Shown here: in pieces, positions 27,361 to 36,124 of the stretch
Layout of the letters: each line of letters begins with the position of its first letter
Position numbering within the stretch: the first letter of the stretch is position 1
Assembly: GCA_050741915.1 (NCBI GenBank)
Contig: JBOGEX010000110.1
Location: 1-64,000 of the forward strand
Origin: JACCTH01 sp050741915
Lineage (GTDB): Bacteria > Actinomycetota > Acidimicrobiia > Spongiisociales > ZC4RG35
Reading direction: 5' to 3'
Length of the DNA: 64,000 nucleotides
Notes under the pieces: generated by a model
What the model saw: the letters and a program-made list of their open reading frames with translations, nothing else
Databases searched by the model: none
What the model was told of the DNA's origin: nothing
Translations under genes and position numbers: made by a program

Positions 27361-28112
27361 CCTGGGATCCATCCTGTTACGGCGCCCATGCCGATCACAG
27401 GCTCCGTCCTGGACTCGAGCTGTTGGCCCGGATTCCGATCGAGCCGACAATGATCTACGACCTCGGCTGTGGCACCGGTGAGTTGACCAACTACCTCGGT
27501 AGTCGTTGGCCGGAGGCGACCGTAGTCGGCATCGACAACTCCCAGGAGATGCTCGATCGCGCCCGACCACAAAACAACGTGACCTTCGTCCGCCAGAGCA
27601 TCGAGGATTGGAAGCCGCCCGCGGCCCCCGACCTCATCTTCTCCAACGCCGCCCTCCACTGGGTCGAGGACCACGACTCCCTGTTCCCTCGTTTGTTCGG
27701 CGAACTAAAGACCGGCGGCGCTCTCGCCGTGCAGATGCCCGACAACTGGGACGCACCGACCCACCTTTTGACCGACCAGGAAATCGATCGGCGAGGTTGG
27801 ACCAAACGATTGGACGGTCATCTGCCACGACGCCCGGTGGCGGCTATCGACCAATACATCGCCTGGTTGGCAGGGGCGAAGGACGTCGACGCCTGGCGCA
27901 CGACCTATTTCCAGCCAATGTCGGGCACCGACCCGGTTCTTTCCTGGGTTCGGGGAACCGTGCTCGTCCCGATCCGGACCGCATTAGCCGAGGCCGAATT
28001 CCAAAGCCTGGAGACATCGCTCGCCGAGCAGTATCGGCTCGCCTATCCCCCTCTCCCCAATGGCATCACCATCATGCCGATGAGCCGAATCTTTCTCTTG
28101 GCGACCAAATAG
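27357..28112 (+). CDS. tam: Trans-aconitate 2-methyltransferase-like SAM methyltransferase
   Basis: GTG 27357 gives 251 residues starting TWDPSCYGAHADHRLRP, the characteristic Tam N-terminus. The SAM-binding motif DLGCGTGELT lies near 35-44, followed by GIDNSQEML, FSNAALHWVEDH and ALAVQMPDN. The enzyme O-methylates trans-aconitate, a side product that inhibits aconitase. Coupled to malQ by GTGA overlap with no obvious pathway link. Confidence 0.88.
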   Translation: MTWDPSCYGAHADHRLRPGLELLARIPIEPTMIYDLGCGTGELTNYLGSRWPEATVVGIDNSQEMLDRARPQNNVTFVRQSIEDWKPPAAPDLIFSNAALHWVEDHDSLFPRLFGELKTGGALAVQMPDNWDAPTHLLTDQEIDRRGWTKRLDGHLPRRPVAAIDQYIAWLAGAKDVDAWRTTYFQPMSGTDPVLSWVRGTVLVPIRTALAEAEFQSLETSLAEQYRLAYPPLPNGITIMPMSRIFLLATK

Positions 28113-28128
28113 TTCATGGACGAAACGA

Positions 28129-28542
28129 TTAGCCGGCGATTAGTTCGACCTGAACCGAAAGAGCGGCGTACGTCGAGGCCGCTCGCAGGTCCCGTGTAGC
28201 GAGCGCCAGTCCACCGTGTCGAGCCGAAAGAGCGACTACGGCGTCATAAGTCGCCCCGCCTCCGATGCCCTGCTCTGACAGCATGAAGTGCAATCGGCGC
28301 GCCCACCTGGCCGGCACTGGGACCACGATCGGGAAGTTCATCTCGATGAGACGGCGTGCATCGTCCGGTGTGACTCGGGCATCGCCTGGGAGCCTGGTGA
28401 GGACGGAGTACGTCTCGGCCAACGAGTGTCCGGTGAGACAGACCTCATGGTCGGAGAGATGGCCGCGCACGAGCTGATGGTGGGTGTGAGAGCGGAGCAG
28501 GTAGGCGACGGCCACACTGGTGTCGACCGCGATTCTGGTCAC
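28129..28542 (-). CDS. vapC: PIN-domain toxin ribonuclease (VapC)
   Basis: The 137-residue PIN protein has the acidic set needed for metal-dependent RNase activity: Asp in AVDTSVAVAYLL (residue 7), Glu in HSLAETYSVL (about 43), Asp in TYDAVVALSA (about 99) and Asp in ATRDLRAAS. GTG start 6 bases after the antitoxin stop. With the AbrB-type partner it forms a VapBC toxin-antitoxin pair. Confidence 0.9.
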   Translation of the reverse strand: MTRIAVDTSVAVAYLLRSHTHHQLVRGHLSDHEVCLTGHSLAETYSVLTRLPGDARVTPDDARRLIEMNFPIVVPVPARWARRLHFMLSEQGIGGGATYDAVVALSARHGGLALATRDLRAASTYAALSVQVELIAG

Positions 28543-28548
28543 CGCTCG

Positions 28549-28788
28549 TCAGCGCCGTCCGGCCTCAATCAGGTCGAAAACCATCTCGTCGGTAACGACG
28601 GTCTTGGACTCGGCCACCACGATGCCGTCTTCAGTTTCCACCAGACGAGCTGTTCGTCCGCCGGGCACAATGTGGAGGCCGTCTCCATACCGACTGACAT
28701 CCACGACCGAGCCGGCCGTCAGACCGAGGGCATCGCGCAGCGGCTTAGGAACCACGATTCGGCCGAGAGCATCCACCCGCGCTTTCAT
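28549..28788 (-). CDS. vapB: AbrB/MazE-type antitoxin (VapB)
   Basis: The 79-residue protein has an N-terminal swapped-hairpin DNA-binding domain (MKARVDALGRIVVPKPLRDA, then a GSVVDV strand) and a C-terminal tail that should bind the toxin. It should repress its own promoter. TAGGCT lies 6 bases before ATG, so the operon message is probably leaderless. Confidence 0.9.
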   Translation of the reverse strand: MKARVDALGRIVVPKPLRDALGLTAGSVVDVSRYGDGLHIVPGGRTARLVETEDGIVVAESKTVVTDEMVFDLIEAGRR

Positions 28789-28794
28789 GGCAAC

Positions 28795-28800
28795 AGCCTA
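28795..28800 (-). promoter_or_regulatory. -10 box for vapBC (leaderless)
   Basis: TAGGCT on the minus strand, 6 bases before ATG 28788. Confidence 0.55.
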
Positions 28801-28858
28801 CCACTCAGTTCCCAGTTCCCCGAGAAGGTACCTCCCGGGGCGAAGCCGTCCGGTGCCC

Positions 28859-29737
28859 CTAGGGGCGTTCGATCGGGACCCGGACTGCATTTCCGTATTC
28901 GGTCCAGGAACCGTCGTAGTTGCGAACGGTGTCGAAGCCGAGCAGGTGAGTGAGGACGAACCAGGTGTGGGAGGAGCGCTCCCCGATCCGGCAGTAGGCG
29001 ATGACGTCGTCGTGGTGATCGAGGCCAACGTCGTTGACATAAAGCTCTTGCAGATCTTCGAACGACTTGAAGGTGGCATCGTCGTTGGCTGCCTTCTTCC
29101 AGGGAACGTTGCGTGCTCCGGGGATGTGGCCCCCTCGCAGGGCGCCCTCGTTGGGATAATCGGGCATGTGGAGCCGCTCGCCGCGGAACTCCTCGGGCGA
29201 GCGAACATCGATCAACGGCCTGCCTTCCTTCGAGTGAGGAAGAACGTCACCAAGGAAAGCGCGTATCCGGCGGTCATTCCGTTTCGGAACCGGATAGGAA
29301 AATTCGGGTCGCTGAGTCTCGTCCTCGGTTAGAGGTCGGCCTTCTTCGACCCATTTCGCCCGGCCACCATCGAGAAGCCTCGTGTCGGCGTGTCCGAAGA
29401 GCTCGAAGACCCAGAGGGCGTACGCCGCCCACCAGTTGAAGTTATCGCCGTAGAAAACCACCGTGGTCTCAGGCGAGATGCCGTGGTTCGACATGAGGGT
29501 CGCGAAGTGCTCGTCGTCGAGGTAGTCCCTGACCAGAGGATCGTTGAGATCGGCGACCCAGTCGATCTTGATCGCCCCCGGAATGTGGCCGGTGTGATAG
29601 AGCAGGACATCCTCATCGGACTCGACCACGACCAGATTGGAATCGTCGAGGTGCTCTGCGAGCCATTCGGTCGAAACCAAACGCTCGGGGTGAGCATAGG
29701 ACTGGAACTTGGCGGCGGGATCGGCCGCAACCGGCAT
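28859..29737 (-). CDS. Thiosulfate/3-mercaptopyruvate sulfurtransferase (two rhodanese domains)
   Basis: ATG 29737 has a good GAGGAGAC site upstream; 292 residues. The N-terminal inactive rhodanese domain (about 20-145) contains AIKIDWVADLNDP. The C-terminal domain has PLIDVRSPEEFRG, GGHIPGARNVPW and the active-site loop CRIGERSSHTWF (Cys near 247). It transfers sulfane sulfur. It is divergent from sufE, the same pairing as mycobacterial sseA and its SufE-like neighbour, suggesting supply of sulfur for Fe-S or thiolation pathways. Confidence 0.9.
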   Translation of the reverse strand: MPVAADPAAKFQSYAHPERLVSTEWLAEHLDDSNLVVVESDEDVLLYHTGHIPGAIKIDWVADLNDPLVRDYLDDEHFATLMSNHGISPETTVVFYGDNFNWWAAYALWVFELFGHADTRLLDGGRAKWVEEGRPLTEDETQRPEFSYPVPKRNDRRIRAFLGDVLPHSKEGRPLIDVRSPEEFRGERLHMPDYPNEGALRGGHIPGARNVPWKKAANDDATFKSFEDLQELYVNDVGLDHHDDVIAYCRIGERSSHTWFVLTHLLGFDTVRNYDGSWTEYGNAVRVPIERP

Positions 29738-29803
29738 TTCGTCTCCTCGGTCCGTGGGGGCTTTAACACTATCACCGTAGTGCAAATCAAACTGGGCCGT
29801 TTC

Positions 29804-29809
29804 TAGAAT
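29804..29809 (+). promoter_or_regulatory. -10 box for sufE (leaderless)
   Basis: TAGAAT, 7 bases before ATG 29817. GTGCAA about 18 bases upstream may serve as a weak -35. Confidence 0.6.
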
Positions 29810-29816
29810 CACACGT

Positions 29817-30245
29817 ATGCCGCTTCCGTCCCGCCTCCGGCAGATCGTCGACGTGTTCGCGGCCTCGCCCAAACAGTTTCGCCTCGAGGCTTTGCTCGAC
29901 TACTCCAAACGGCTTCCCGACCTCCCCCCCGAAATTGCCGCCGATCGCGACCTGATGGAACAGGTGCACGAATGTCAGACTCCTTTCTTTTTCGCAGCCC
30001 GTCTCGAGGACGGAAAGGTGCAGCTCTTTTTCGATGCCCCGCCCGAGTCACCGACCGTGCGCGGCTATGCCGGAATCCTTGCCGCCGGGCTCGACGGCGA
30101 AAGTCCCGAGGCGATTCTCGAGGTAGAAAACGACTTCTATCTGGGGATGGGACTCGAAGAAGTGATCACCCCTCAGCGGCTCCGAGGAATGGGGGCGATC
30201 GTTGCCCACCTCAAGCGACAGGTCAGCGCCCTCGCGGCGGCCTGA
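29817..30245 (+). CDS. sufE: SufE family sulfur acceptor
   Basis: The 142-residue protein has the sulfur-accepting Cys 53 in HECQTPFF and the conserved SPTVRGYAGILAAGL segment near 78-92. SufE takes persulfide from a cysteine desulfurase and passes it on for Fe-S assembly. It ends one base before the stop of the convergent SDR gene. Confidence 0.93.
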   Translation: MPLPSRLRQIVDVFAASPKQFRLEALLDYSKRLPDLPPEIAADRDLMEQVHECQTPFFFAARLEDGKVQLFFDAPPESPTVRGYAGILAAGLDGESPEAILEVENDFYLGMGLEEVITPQRLRGMGAIVAHLKRQVSALAAA

Positions 30246-31007
30246 CTACTTCGGCGCCATCCTGATCCCGCCGTCCATGCGGATCGTCTCGGCGTTCATG
30301 TAGTCATGAGTGAGAAGCATCAACGCCAACTCGGCGTATTCCTCGGGTTGACCGAGGCGCTTGGGGAAGAGCACCTGTTCTCCCAGTGACATCCGGGCGG
30401 GCTCGGGAAGACCGGCCAGCAAAGGGGTGTCGATAATGCCGGGGGCAATGGTGTTGACTCTGATGCCGACCGAGGAGAGATCGCGGGCGATTGGCAAGGT
30501 CATGCCGACGATGCCGCCCTTCGAGGCCGAATAGGCGGCCTGGCCGATCTGGCCGTCATAAGCGGCCACCGATGAAGTATTGACGATCGCACCTCGTAGG
30601 CCATCGTCGAGCGCCTCGGTGGTGGCCATCGCCGCCGACGCCAGACGAATGGTGTTGAAAGTGCCAACAAGGTTGATCTCGATCACCGTCCGAAAGTGAC
30701 CCATGTCATGCGGTGAGCCGTCGCGATTGAGAGTCCGCGCCGGGGGCCCGATGCCAGCACAGTTGACAACCGCCCGGAGAGGTGCTGCCGCCATCGCCAC
30801 GGTGACCGCCTCCTGCACCGTTTCGTCCTTGGTCACATCGGTATGCACAAAACTACCTTTGATCTCACCGGCAAGAGCTTCGCCCTTCTCGTCCTGAAGG
30901 TCGGCAATGATCACGACCGCCCCGGCCGCGGCGAGTTGGCGTGACGTTGCGGCTCCGAGCCCGGAAGCGCCTCCGGTGACGATGGCCGAGATGCCGTTGA
31001 GATCCAT
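30246..31007 (-). CDS. Short-chain dehydrogenase, HSD10-like (3-hydroxyacyl-CoA dehydrogenase type II)
   Basis: The 253-residue SDR has TGGASGLGAAT (about 11-21), the NAD-selecting Asp in IIADLQD, NCAGIGPPART, and the catalytic Ser/Tyr/Lys in NTSSVAAYDGQIGQAAYSASKGG. The NCAGI and MNAETIRMDGG features match the HSD17B10-type branch that oxidises 3-hydroxyacyl-CoA, including isoleucine intermediates. ATG start with AAGGAG about 12 bases upstream. Confidence 0.88.
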   Translation of the reverse strand: MDLNGISAIVTGGASGLGAATSRQLAAAGAVVIIADLQDEKGEALAGEIKGSFVHTDVTKDETVQEAVTVAMAAAPLRAVVNCAGIGPPARTLNRDGSPHDMGHFRTVIEINLVGTFNTIRLASAAMATTEALDDGLRGAIVNTSSVAAYDGQIGQAAYSASKGGIVGMTLPIARDLSSVGIRVNTIAPGIIDTPLLAGLPEPARMSLGEQVLFPKRLGQPEEYAELALMLLTHDYMNAETIRMDGGIRMAPK

Positions 31008-31051
31008 GCTGGGGAAGACTCCTTGGGGGAAAGCGACGATACTCCCGCCTC

Positions 31052-31807
31052 TTGATCGGAATGCTTGATTCCGGAGTGGGGGGTTTGTCGGTGCTGATGG
31101 CTCTGAGACGCCTACGGCCCGATCTCGATGTTCTTTACCTGGCCGACAACGCTCATGCTCCGTATGGGAATCGCTCTTTGACCCAGGTGGCCGAGATCAT
31201 TCATCGCAACGTTGGGTACCTACTGGCCGAAGGGGCAACCGTCATCGCCCTGGCCTGCAACACCGCCTCGGCTGCTGCCCTCCACGACCTCCGTCGGACC
31301 CATCCCGCGGTTCCGTTCGTTGGCATGGAACCGGCGGTCAAGCCTGCCCGGAACCTGACCCGGAGCGGAGTCATCGGTGTGTTGGCGACCGAGGCCACCT
31401 TCCAAGGAGAGCTCTTCGCCTCGGTAGTAGGGCGTTTCGGCGAAGGCGTCGAGATTGTCACTCGCGTATGTTCGGGTTGGTCGGATCTGGTGGAGTCCGG
31501 CTTGATCCAGGGACCTAAGGCCGAGAGACTGGTCTCGCGTCACCTTGATCCCGTTCTTCGGAAGGGAGCAGACACATTGGTCCTGGGCTGCACCCACTAT
31601 CCGTTTCTCGCTCCGCTGATAGCGAGGCGATCTGGAGCGCAAACGGTGATCGTGGATCCCGCCCCTGCCGTGGCTCGCCAGATTGCGCGCACGGCTCGTC
31701 AGCGGGGCACAGGAGTGGTCCGCTTTCGCGCCACCGGCGACCCCGGACCGATTGGGGAAGTCGCACAGCGACTGACCTCGTGGCCGATTTCGATAGCCTC
31801 GGCGTGA
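31052..31807 (+). CDS. murI: Glutamate racemase
   Basis: The protein is 251 residues from TTG 31052 (ATG 31061 is possible, but would cut the first strand). Motifs: MLDSGVGGLSVL with the proton-shuttle Asp, ADNAHAPYGNRS, catalytic Cys in LACNTASA (about 69-76) and the second catalytic Cys in LGCTHYPF (about 178-185). It makes D-glutamate for peptidoglycan. It is followed within 4 bases by the MerR-like gene. Confidence 0.93.
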   Translation: MIGMLDSGVGGLSVLMALRRLRPDLDVLYLADNAHAPYGNRSLTQVAEIIHRNVGYLLAEGATVIALACNTASAAALHDLRRTHPAVPFVGMEPAVKPARNLTRSGVIGVLATEATFQGELFASVVGRFGEGVEIVTRVCSGWSDLVESGLIQGPKAERLVSRHLDPVLRKGADTLVLGCTHYPFLAPLIARRSGAQTVIVDPAPAVARQIARTARQRGTGVVRFRATGDPGPIGEVAQRLTSWPISIASA

Positions 31808-31811
31808 TCTC

Positions 31812-32288
31812 ATGACCCTTGATCCCTGGGATAAGGCCCTGGCGGAGGCGCTGGCACCGAAGGCCCCACTGCTGACCTTCGAAGAGATAGCGCGCCAAAC
31901 TGAAATGCCGCCAACTCTCATGGAAGTGGTGGTTCGAGAAGGATTTCTCAAGCCCGTCAGCTCAGATCCTGAGCCTCTGTTTGATCCCCGTGACGTCGCG
32001 CCGATCCGCGCCGGACTCTCTTTGGTCGACGCCGGTCTCCCTTTGGGGGAACTGCTCGACCTGGCTCGAAAGATGGACGCCGCCATGCAACCCGTGGTCG
32101 ACCAAGCCATCGAACTCTTCGTGCGCTTTGTACGGGATTCGGTGGAAGCCAACGCCGGAAGCGACGACGAGGCGGCCAAACGACTAGTCGAGGCCTTCAA
32201 AGTCATGCTCCCCGCCACTGGCCGGATCGTCGATCATCATTTCCGGTCTCTTTTGCTCGAGGGCGCCCGTCAACGCCTGGGGCAATGA
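31812..32288 (+). CDS. MerR-like small regulator-type protein
   Basis: The 158-residue protein has an N-terminal winged-helix-like segment (LTFEEIARQTEMPP, then a REGFLKPV wing, about 20-47), then DPRDVAPIRAGLSLVDAGLPLGELLDL. This resembles the MerR dimerisation lead. The C-terminal half is an all-helical domain of unknown role. There are no metal-binding Cys. It overlaps menF by ATGA, so it is translated with the isochorismate synthase and could regulate menaquinone genes. Assignment rests on weak motif resemblance. Confidence 0.6.
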   Translation: MTLDPWDKALAEALAPKAPLLTFEEIARQTEMPPTLMEVVVREGFLKPVSSDPEPLFDPRDVAPIRAGLSLVDAGLPLGELLDLARKMDAAMQPVVDQAIELFVRFVRDSVEANAGSDDEAAKRLVEAFKVMLPATGRIVDHHFRSLLLEGARQRLGQ

Positions 32289-33400
32289 CTCCGGAGGAAC
32301 TACTCGCCCACCGTCCCCACACCTGGTGGTCGTCACCGCTGATCACGCTGGCCGGGTTCGGGGGAAAAACGGTCGCCGACCCCGGAGTCGGTCCCCAACG
32401 ATTCGGGCGGGCCGAAGCGATCGCAGCTGACTATCCAGTGGTCTTTGCCAGCTTCTCCTTTGACGAGAGGTCGGCTCAATCCGTTCTGGTCATCGCCGAG
32501 ACATTGGTCGAAGTTGTCTCCGGCGTCACGAAAACGATCGGACCAGGCAAAGAGCTCTCTCGTCCGCCGCCAACTCCCGACCGGCACGACCGCCCACGGT
32601 TCGCCGGCTCATCGCTGCCCGATCATCTCTGGTTGGAAGCCGTCGGCGCCGTGATCGGACTGATCGAGACGCAGGCGGTAAAAAAGGTGGTGCTCGCTCG
32701 TGATCATGCCCTTTGGTCGAAAGAACCTTTCGACCCCTACCGCGTTTTGCGAAGGCTCGGAGACCGCTTCCCGGAATGTTTCCTCTTCCTCATCGAAGGT
32801 CTCGTGGGCGCTTCCCCCGAGCTCTTGATGAGAAAGCAAGGAAATGCGATCTCAGCCGTCACTCTCGCCGGCACCGCCGCTCGCGGGGACAGCCCGGAGG
32901 CGGATCAGCTCCTGGCCAAGCAACTCGCTACTTCGGACAAGACCAGAGTCGAACACCGGCTCGCGGCCGACTCGGTTCACGATGTCCTCTCAGGGTTCAG
33001 CTCCGACTTGTCAGCTCCCATAGAGCCCGAGCTAATGCGCCTTGTCAACGTCCAGCATCTGGCGACACCTTTTGTCGGCCACCTCGACTACGACACTCAT
33101 GTCCTTGACCTGGTCCAGGCCCTCCATCCCACGCCGGCCGTGGGAGGGGTACCGACCGCGGCTGCGCTCGAGGTCATCGCCTCTCTGGAGAGCATGGATC
33201 GCAATCGATATTCCGGACCGGTTGGCTATTTCCGATCAAACGGTGACGGCGAGTTCGCGATCGCCTTGCGCTGCGCTGAGCTAAGCGGCGCTCGGGCGCG
33301 GCTGTTCGCGGGCAACGGGATCGTTACCGGCTCGGTGCCAGAAGACGAGCTGGAAGAGACCCGTCTCAAATTGGCAGCGATGCTCTCAGCGCTCGAATAG
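32285..33400 (+). CDS. menF: Isochorismate synthase
   Basis: The 371-residue chorismate-binding enzyme shows KKVVLARDHAL (general-base Lys, about 136-146), VGASPELLMRKQGN, AGTAARGDSPEAD (about 195-207), KTRVEHRLAAD, QHLATPFVGHL, LHPTPAVGGVPTAAA and RNRYSGPVGYF. These are the MenF/EntC landmarks. It converts chorismate to isochorismate, the first committed step of menaquinone synthesis. menD and menC lie convergently next to it. Confidence 0.93.
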   Translation: MTPEELLAHRPHTWWSSPLITLAGFGGKTVADPGVGPQRFGRAEAIAADYPVVFASFSFDERSAQSVLVIAETLVEVVSGVTKTIGPGKELSRPPPTPDRHDRPRFAGSSLPDHLWLEAVGAVIGLIETQAVKKVVLARDHALWSKEPFDPYRVLRRLGDRFPECFLFLIEGLVGASPELLMRKQGNAISAVTLAGTAARGDSPEADQLLAKQLATSDKTRVEHRLAADSVHDVLSGFSSDLSAPIEPELMRLVNVQHLATPFVGHLDYDTHVLDLVQALHPTPAVGGVPTAAALEVIASLESMDRNRYSGPVGYFRSNGDGEFAIALRCAELSGARARLFAGNGIVTGSVPEDELEETRLKLAAMLSALE

Positions 33401-33534
33401 AGCGTCGCCGCCGTCACCGCCTCGGTCTTTCTGTGGGCTGCAACCGTCGCTGAACGACGGCAAAAACCCAGGGTTTCAGAAAGTGCTCTCAGCCCTCGAA
33501 TAGAGACTCGACTGCCGCCGTCACCGCCTCGGTC
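33381..33534. repeat. Direct repeats flanking hairpin element copy B at the menF/menD junction
   Basis: Copies 33381-33427 and 33484-33534 share TGCTCTCAGCnCTCGAATAG and, a few bases on, GCCGCCGTCACCGCCTCGGT. The first copy encodes the end of menF on plus; the second encodes the end of menD on minus. Between them (33428-33483) lies a 56-nt palindromic element, copy B of the hairpin also found at 19552, bounded by TTTCTG and CAGAAA. Confidence 0.85.
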
Positions 33535-35168
33535 ACTTCTCGGTGCACAGCGACGTTGCGGACCCGATCGGTGCGCACCTCGATTACTCCGATGCCTCCA
33601 GCGGAAAGGGCCTCTCCAATCGATTTCGTCAGCTCCTCCGGATGCTCGATCAACCAGTGCGAGCCTCCCAGGGCTCTGGTGAGGCCGGCGAAGTCGACTC
33701 CGCTGGGAGTGCCGAAGATGCGCTCGAAATGCTCGGGATAGTCGGCTTGCGGCAGGAAGGAGAAGATGCCGCCGCCACGGTTGTTGACCAGGACCAGAAC
33801 CAGATCAGGGGTGGGTTTGGTTAGCAGGCCATTGGTATCGTGAACAAAGGAGAGGTCACCCACCAACCCCACCATCGGTCGGTCGCCGTGCTCCTCGTTG
33901 GCCGCGGCTGCGCCCGCGGCGAGCGAGATGAAACCGTCGATGCCCGATGCCCCTCGATTGCTGACGAAGGCCAGACCGGATCGTGGAGCGGAAAACCAAT
34001 CGACGTCCCGAACCGGCATCGATGAAGCCACCGCCAGCACGCCCCCATCGGGAACCGCCGCCACCACGTCGCGGGCCGTGCGCGGCTCGGTGGTCTCCTC
34101 GAAGCTGTCTAAAACCCCGTCGATCGCTTGGCGAGCGGTGGCCTCCGCCCGATGCCACGAGGCCACCCAGGGCTCGTCGGCTGCGGCCAGTTCCCATCCA
34201 TCGATCTCAGCCACCTCCACCGCCCGGCGGCCAGGATCAAACCAACTTTTTCCAACCATCGTGGTCTCGACTCCCGCCAGCAGGTTGAGTAAAGGACGGG
34301 AAAGCCCGGCCGCTCCCAGGACCACCGTCCGGTCCGGAGTGAGGGCCTTGGCGACCGTTGTCGATCCGAGCAGATGATGGGCAGTGCTGATGGTTCCGGG
34401 CACCCTCGCACTGCTGTGTCCCTCGGCCACCACGACCAGCCCGGCGCCAATGGCCTCGTAGACCAGCTTGAGATCGGCACCGGGACCGGCCACGACCAAG
34501 GTGCGGCCGCTGACTCGAAGCGCAGAGCGACTATTCGGCTGGGGAGACGTTCGAGTCCACGCCACTCCTCCGGGTCGGCCGGAAAGGTCGCCTCGATAGG
34601 GATCGGCGACAGCGCGGCCGTCGTCGGACGCCGGGACGAGGGGTTCGCGGAATGCAAGGTTGAGATGAACCGGACCGGATCGCGCCGCCGCCAGAGCCTG
34701 ACACACGAGTGAACGCCACGCCCCCGGCTCGCCTCGGAAGTCGGAAGCCGCTGGGACATCAGCAAAGAATCGGACCCGCTCACCGAAGATCTTCGTCTGA
34801 TCGATCGTCTGGTTGGCGCCGCTCTGGCGAAACTCAGAAGGCCGATCGGCGGTCAAGATGACCAGCGGCGTGTCGGACCGATCGGCTTCGATGACCGCCG
34901 GAAACAGGTTGGCCACGGCTGTTCCAGAAGTTGTCAGCACAACTGCCGGCGACATTTTGAGCTTGGCATAGCCAACGGCCCAGAAGCCCGCCGACCTCTC
35001 ATCAAGGGCTACGTGTAGTCGAATCCGACCTTGCTCGGCCGCAGCCATGGCTAGCGCCCCCGAGCGCGATCCGGGGGCCAGAACCACGGCATCGATGTCG
35101 TTGCGCATGAACTCGTCGAGGAACACCCTGGCCATGGCCACCGACGGATTGGGGGCCGTCGAGCTCAT
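33489..35168 (-). CDS. menD: SEPHCHC synthase (2-succinyl-5-enolpyruvyl-6-hydroxy-3-cyclohexene-1-carboxylate synthase)
   Basis: The 559-residue ThDP enzyme starts PSVAMARVFLDEFMRNDIDAVVLAPGSRSGAL, the typical MenD N-terminus. The catalytic Glu lies in ALDERSAGFWAVGYAK. The ThDP/Mg motif GDLSFVHDTNG...NNRGGGIFSFLP lies near 445-480. It condenses isochorismate with 2-ketoglutarate. ATG overlaps the menC stop (ATGA). Its 3' end is partly duplicated at the end of menF. Confidence 0.94.
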   Translation of the reverse strand: MSSTAPNPSVAMARVFLDEFMRNDIDAVVLAPGSRSGALAMAAAEQGRIRLHVALDERSAGFWAVGYAKLKMSPAVVLTTSGTAVANLFPAVIEADRSDTPLVILTADRPSEFRQSGANQTIDQTKIFGERVRFFADVPAASDFRGEPGAWRSLVCQALAAARSGPVHLNLAFREPLVPASDDGRAVADPYRGDLSGRPGGVAWTRTSPQPNSRSALRVSGRTLVVAGPGADLKLVYEAIGAGLVVVAEGHSSARVPGTISTAHHLLGSTTVAKALTPDRTVVLGAAGLSRPLLNLLAGVETTMVGKSWFDPGRRAVEVAEIDGWELAAADEPWVASWHRAEATARQAIDGVLDSFEETTEPRTARDVVAAVPDGGVLAVASSMPVRDVDWFSAPRSGLAFVSNRGASGIDGFISLAAGAAAANEEHGDRPMVGLVGDLSFVHDTNGLLTKPTPDLVLVLVNNRGGGIFSFLPQADYPEHFERIFGTPSGVDFAGLTRALGGSHWLIEHPEELTKSIGEALSAGGIGVIEVRTDRVRNVAVHREVTEAVTAAVESLFEG

Positions 35169-36124
35169 GCCAGCACCTCGGCTGCCCAGCGCAGCCTTCG
35201 CAGCATCAGGGCGGCGACATCGCCAGTGGCGGCATGCTTTTCCAGGAGCTCGGGCTCAGGCTCAGGTCGCCGGGTGGTCAAAAAGCCGTCGACAGGAAGA
35301 AGGGGATCGGCCACCACATCGTCGTAGAAGAGAGAGACTGTGCCCAGACCGCATGCGTAATCGAGGGTCGGTAGCGCGGCGGCCGCAGCAACCCCAGCGG
35401 CGATGCCGACCGAAGTTTCGAGAGCTGAGGAGACGACCGTGGGCAGGCCAGCCCTGGCCGCCAGGTCAAGTGCCCTTGCCACTCCCCCGAGGGGCTGAAC
35501 CTTCAGCACGATGACGTCCGCCGCTCCCCGCTCGGCCACCTCGAGGGGATCGGCGGCCATCCGCACAGCTTCATCGGCCGCGATCCGCACAGGAACACGG
35601 CGGCGAAGCTCGACCATCTCCTCGATCGTTCGCACCGGCTGTTCGGCGTATTCGAGATCAAAGGCCGCCAGTTCATGCAAGCGATCCGTGGCCTCGTCGA
35701 GTGTCCAGGCGGCATTGACGTCGATCCGCACTTTTCCCTCAGGGCCTATCGCCTCTCGAACGGCCTCGACCCGGGCCAAGTCGTCTTCGGGACGCTGACC
35801 GGGCTCGGCCACTTTTACCTTGGCGGTTCGACATCCTGAGGTAAGGACGATGTGGCGGGCGACCTCGGGATCGACTGCGGGAACTGTGACGTTCACAGGG
35901 ACTTCGCTTCTTCTCGGAGTCGGCCAAACGGTGCAGGCGCCCTCGAGAGCCGACGCCAGCCATCTGGTGGTGACTTCGGGCGGATAGTCAGGAAAGGGAG
36001 AAAACTCACCCCATCCTGCCGGACCTCTGATCAAGATCGCTTCTCGGCTCACGACCCGCCGAAAGCGATGACGCAACGGCAACGACACCGGAAAGAGCTC
36101 GAGCGATTCGAGCACGGATGTCAT
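35165..36124 (-). CDS. menC: o-Succinylbenzoate synthase
   Basis: The 319-residue enolase-superfamily protein has the KVKV pair (catalytic Lys about 103-105), metal ligands Asp in RIDVNAAW (about 134), Glu in LEYAEQPV (about 160) and Asp in IAADEAVR (about 183), and the second Lys in VLKVQPLGG (about 207). It dehydrates SHCHC to o-succinylbenzoate, the step after MenD (with MenH not seen in this window). It overlaps the cytochrome gene by ATGA. Confidence 0.93.
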   Translation of the reverse strand: MTSVLESLELFPVSLPLRHRFRRVVSREAILIRGPAGWGEFSPFPDYPPEVTTRWLASALEGACTVWPTPRRSEVPVNVTVPAVDPEVARHIVLTSGCRTAKVKVAEPGQRPEDDLARVEAVREAIGPEGKVRIDVNAAWTLDEATDRLHELAAFDLEYAEQPVRTIEEMVELRRRVPVRIAADEAVRMAADPLEVAERGAADVIVLKVQPLGGVARALDLAARAGLPTVVSSALETSVGIAAGVAAAAALPTLDYACGLGTVSLFYDDVVADPLLPVDGFLTTRRPEPEPELLEKHAATGDVAALMLRRLRWAAEVLA

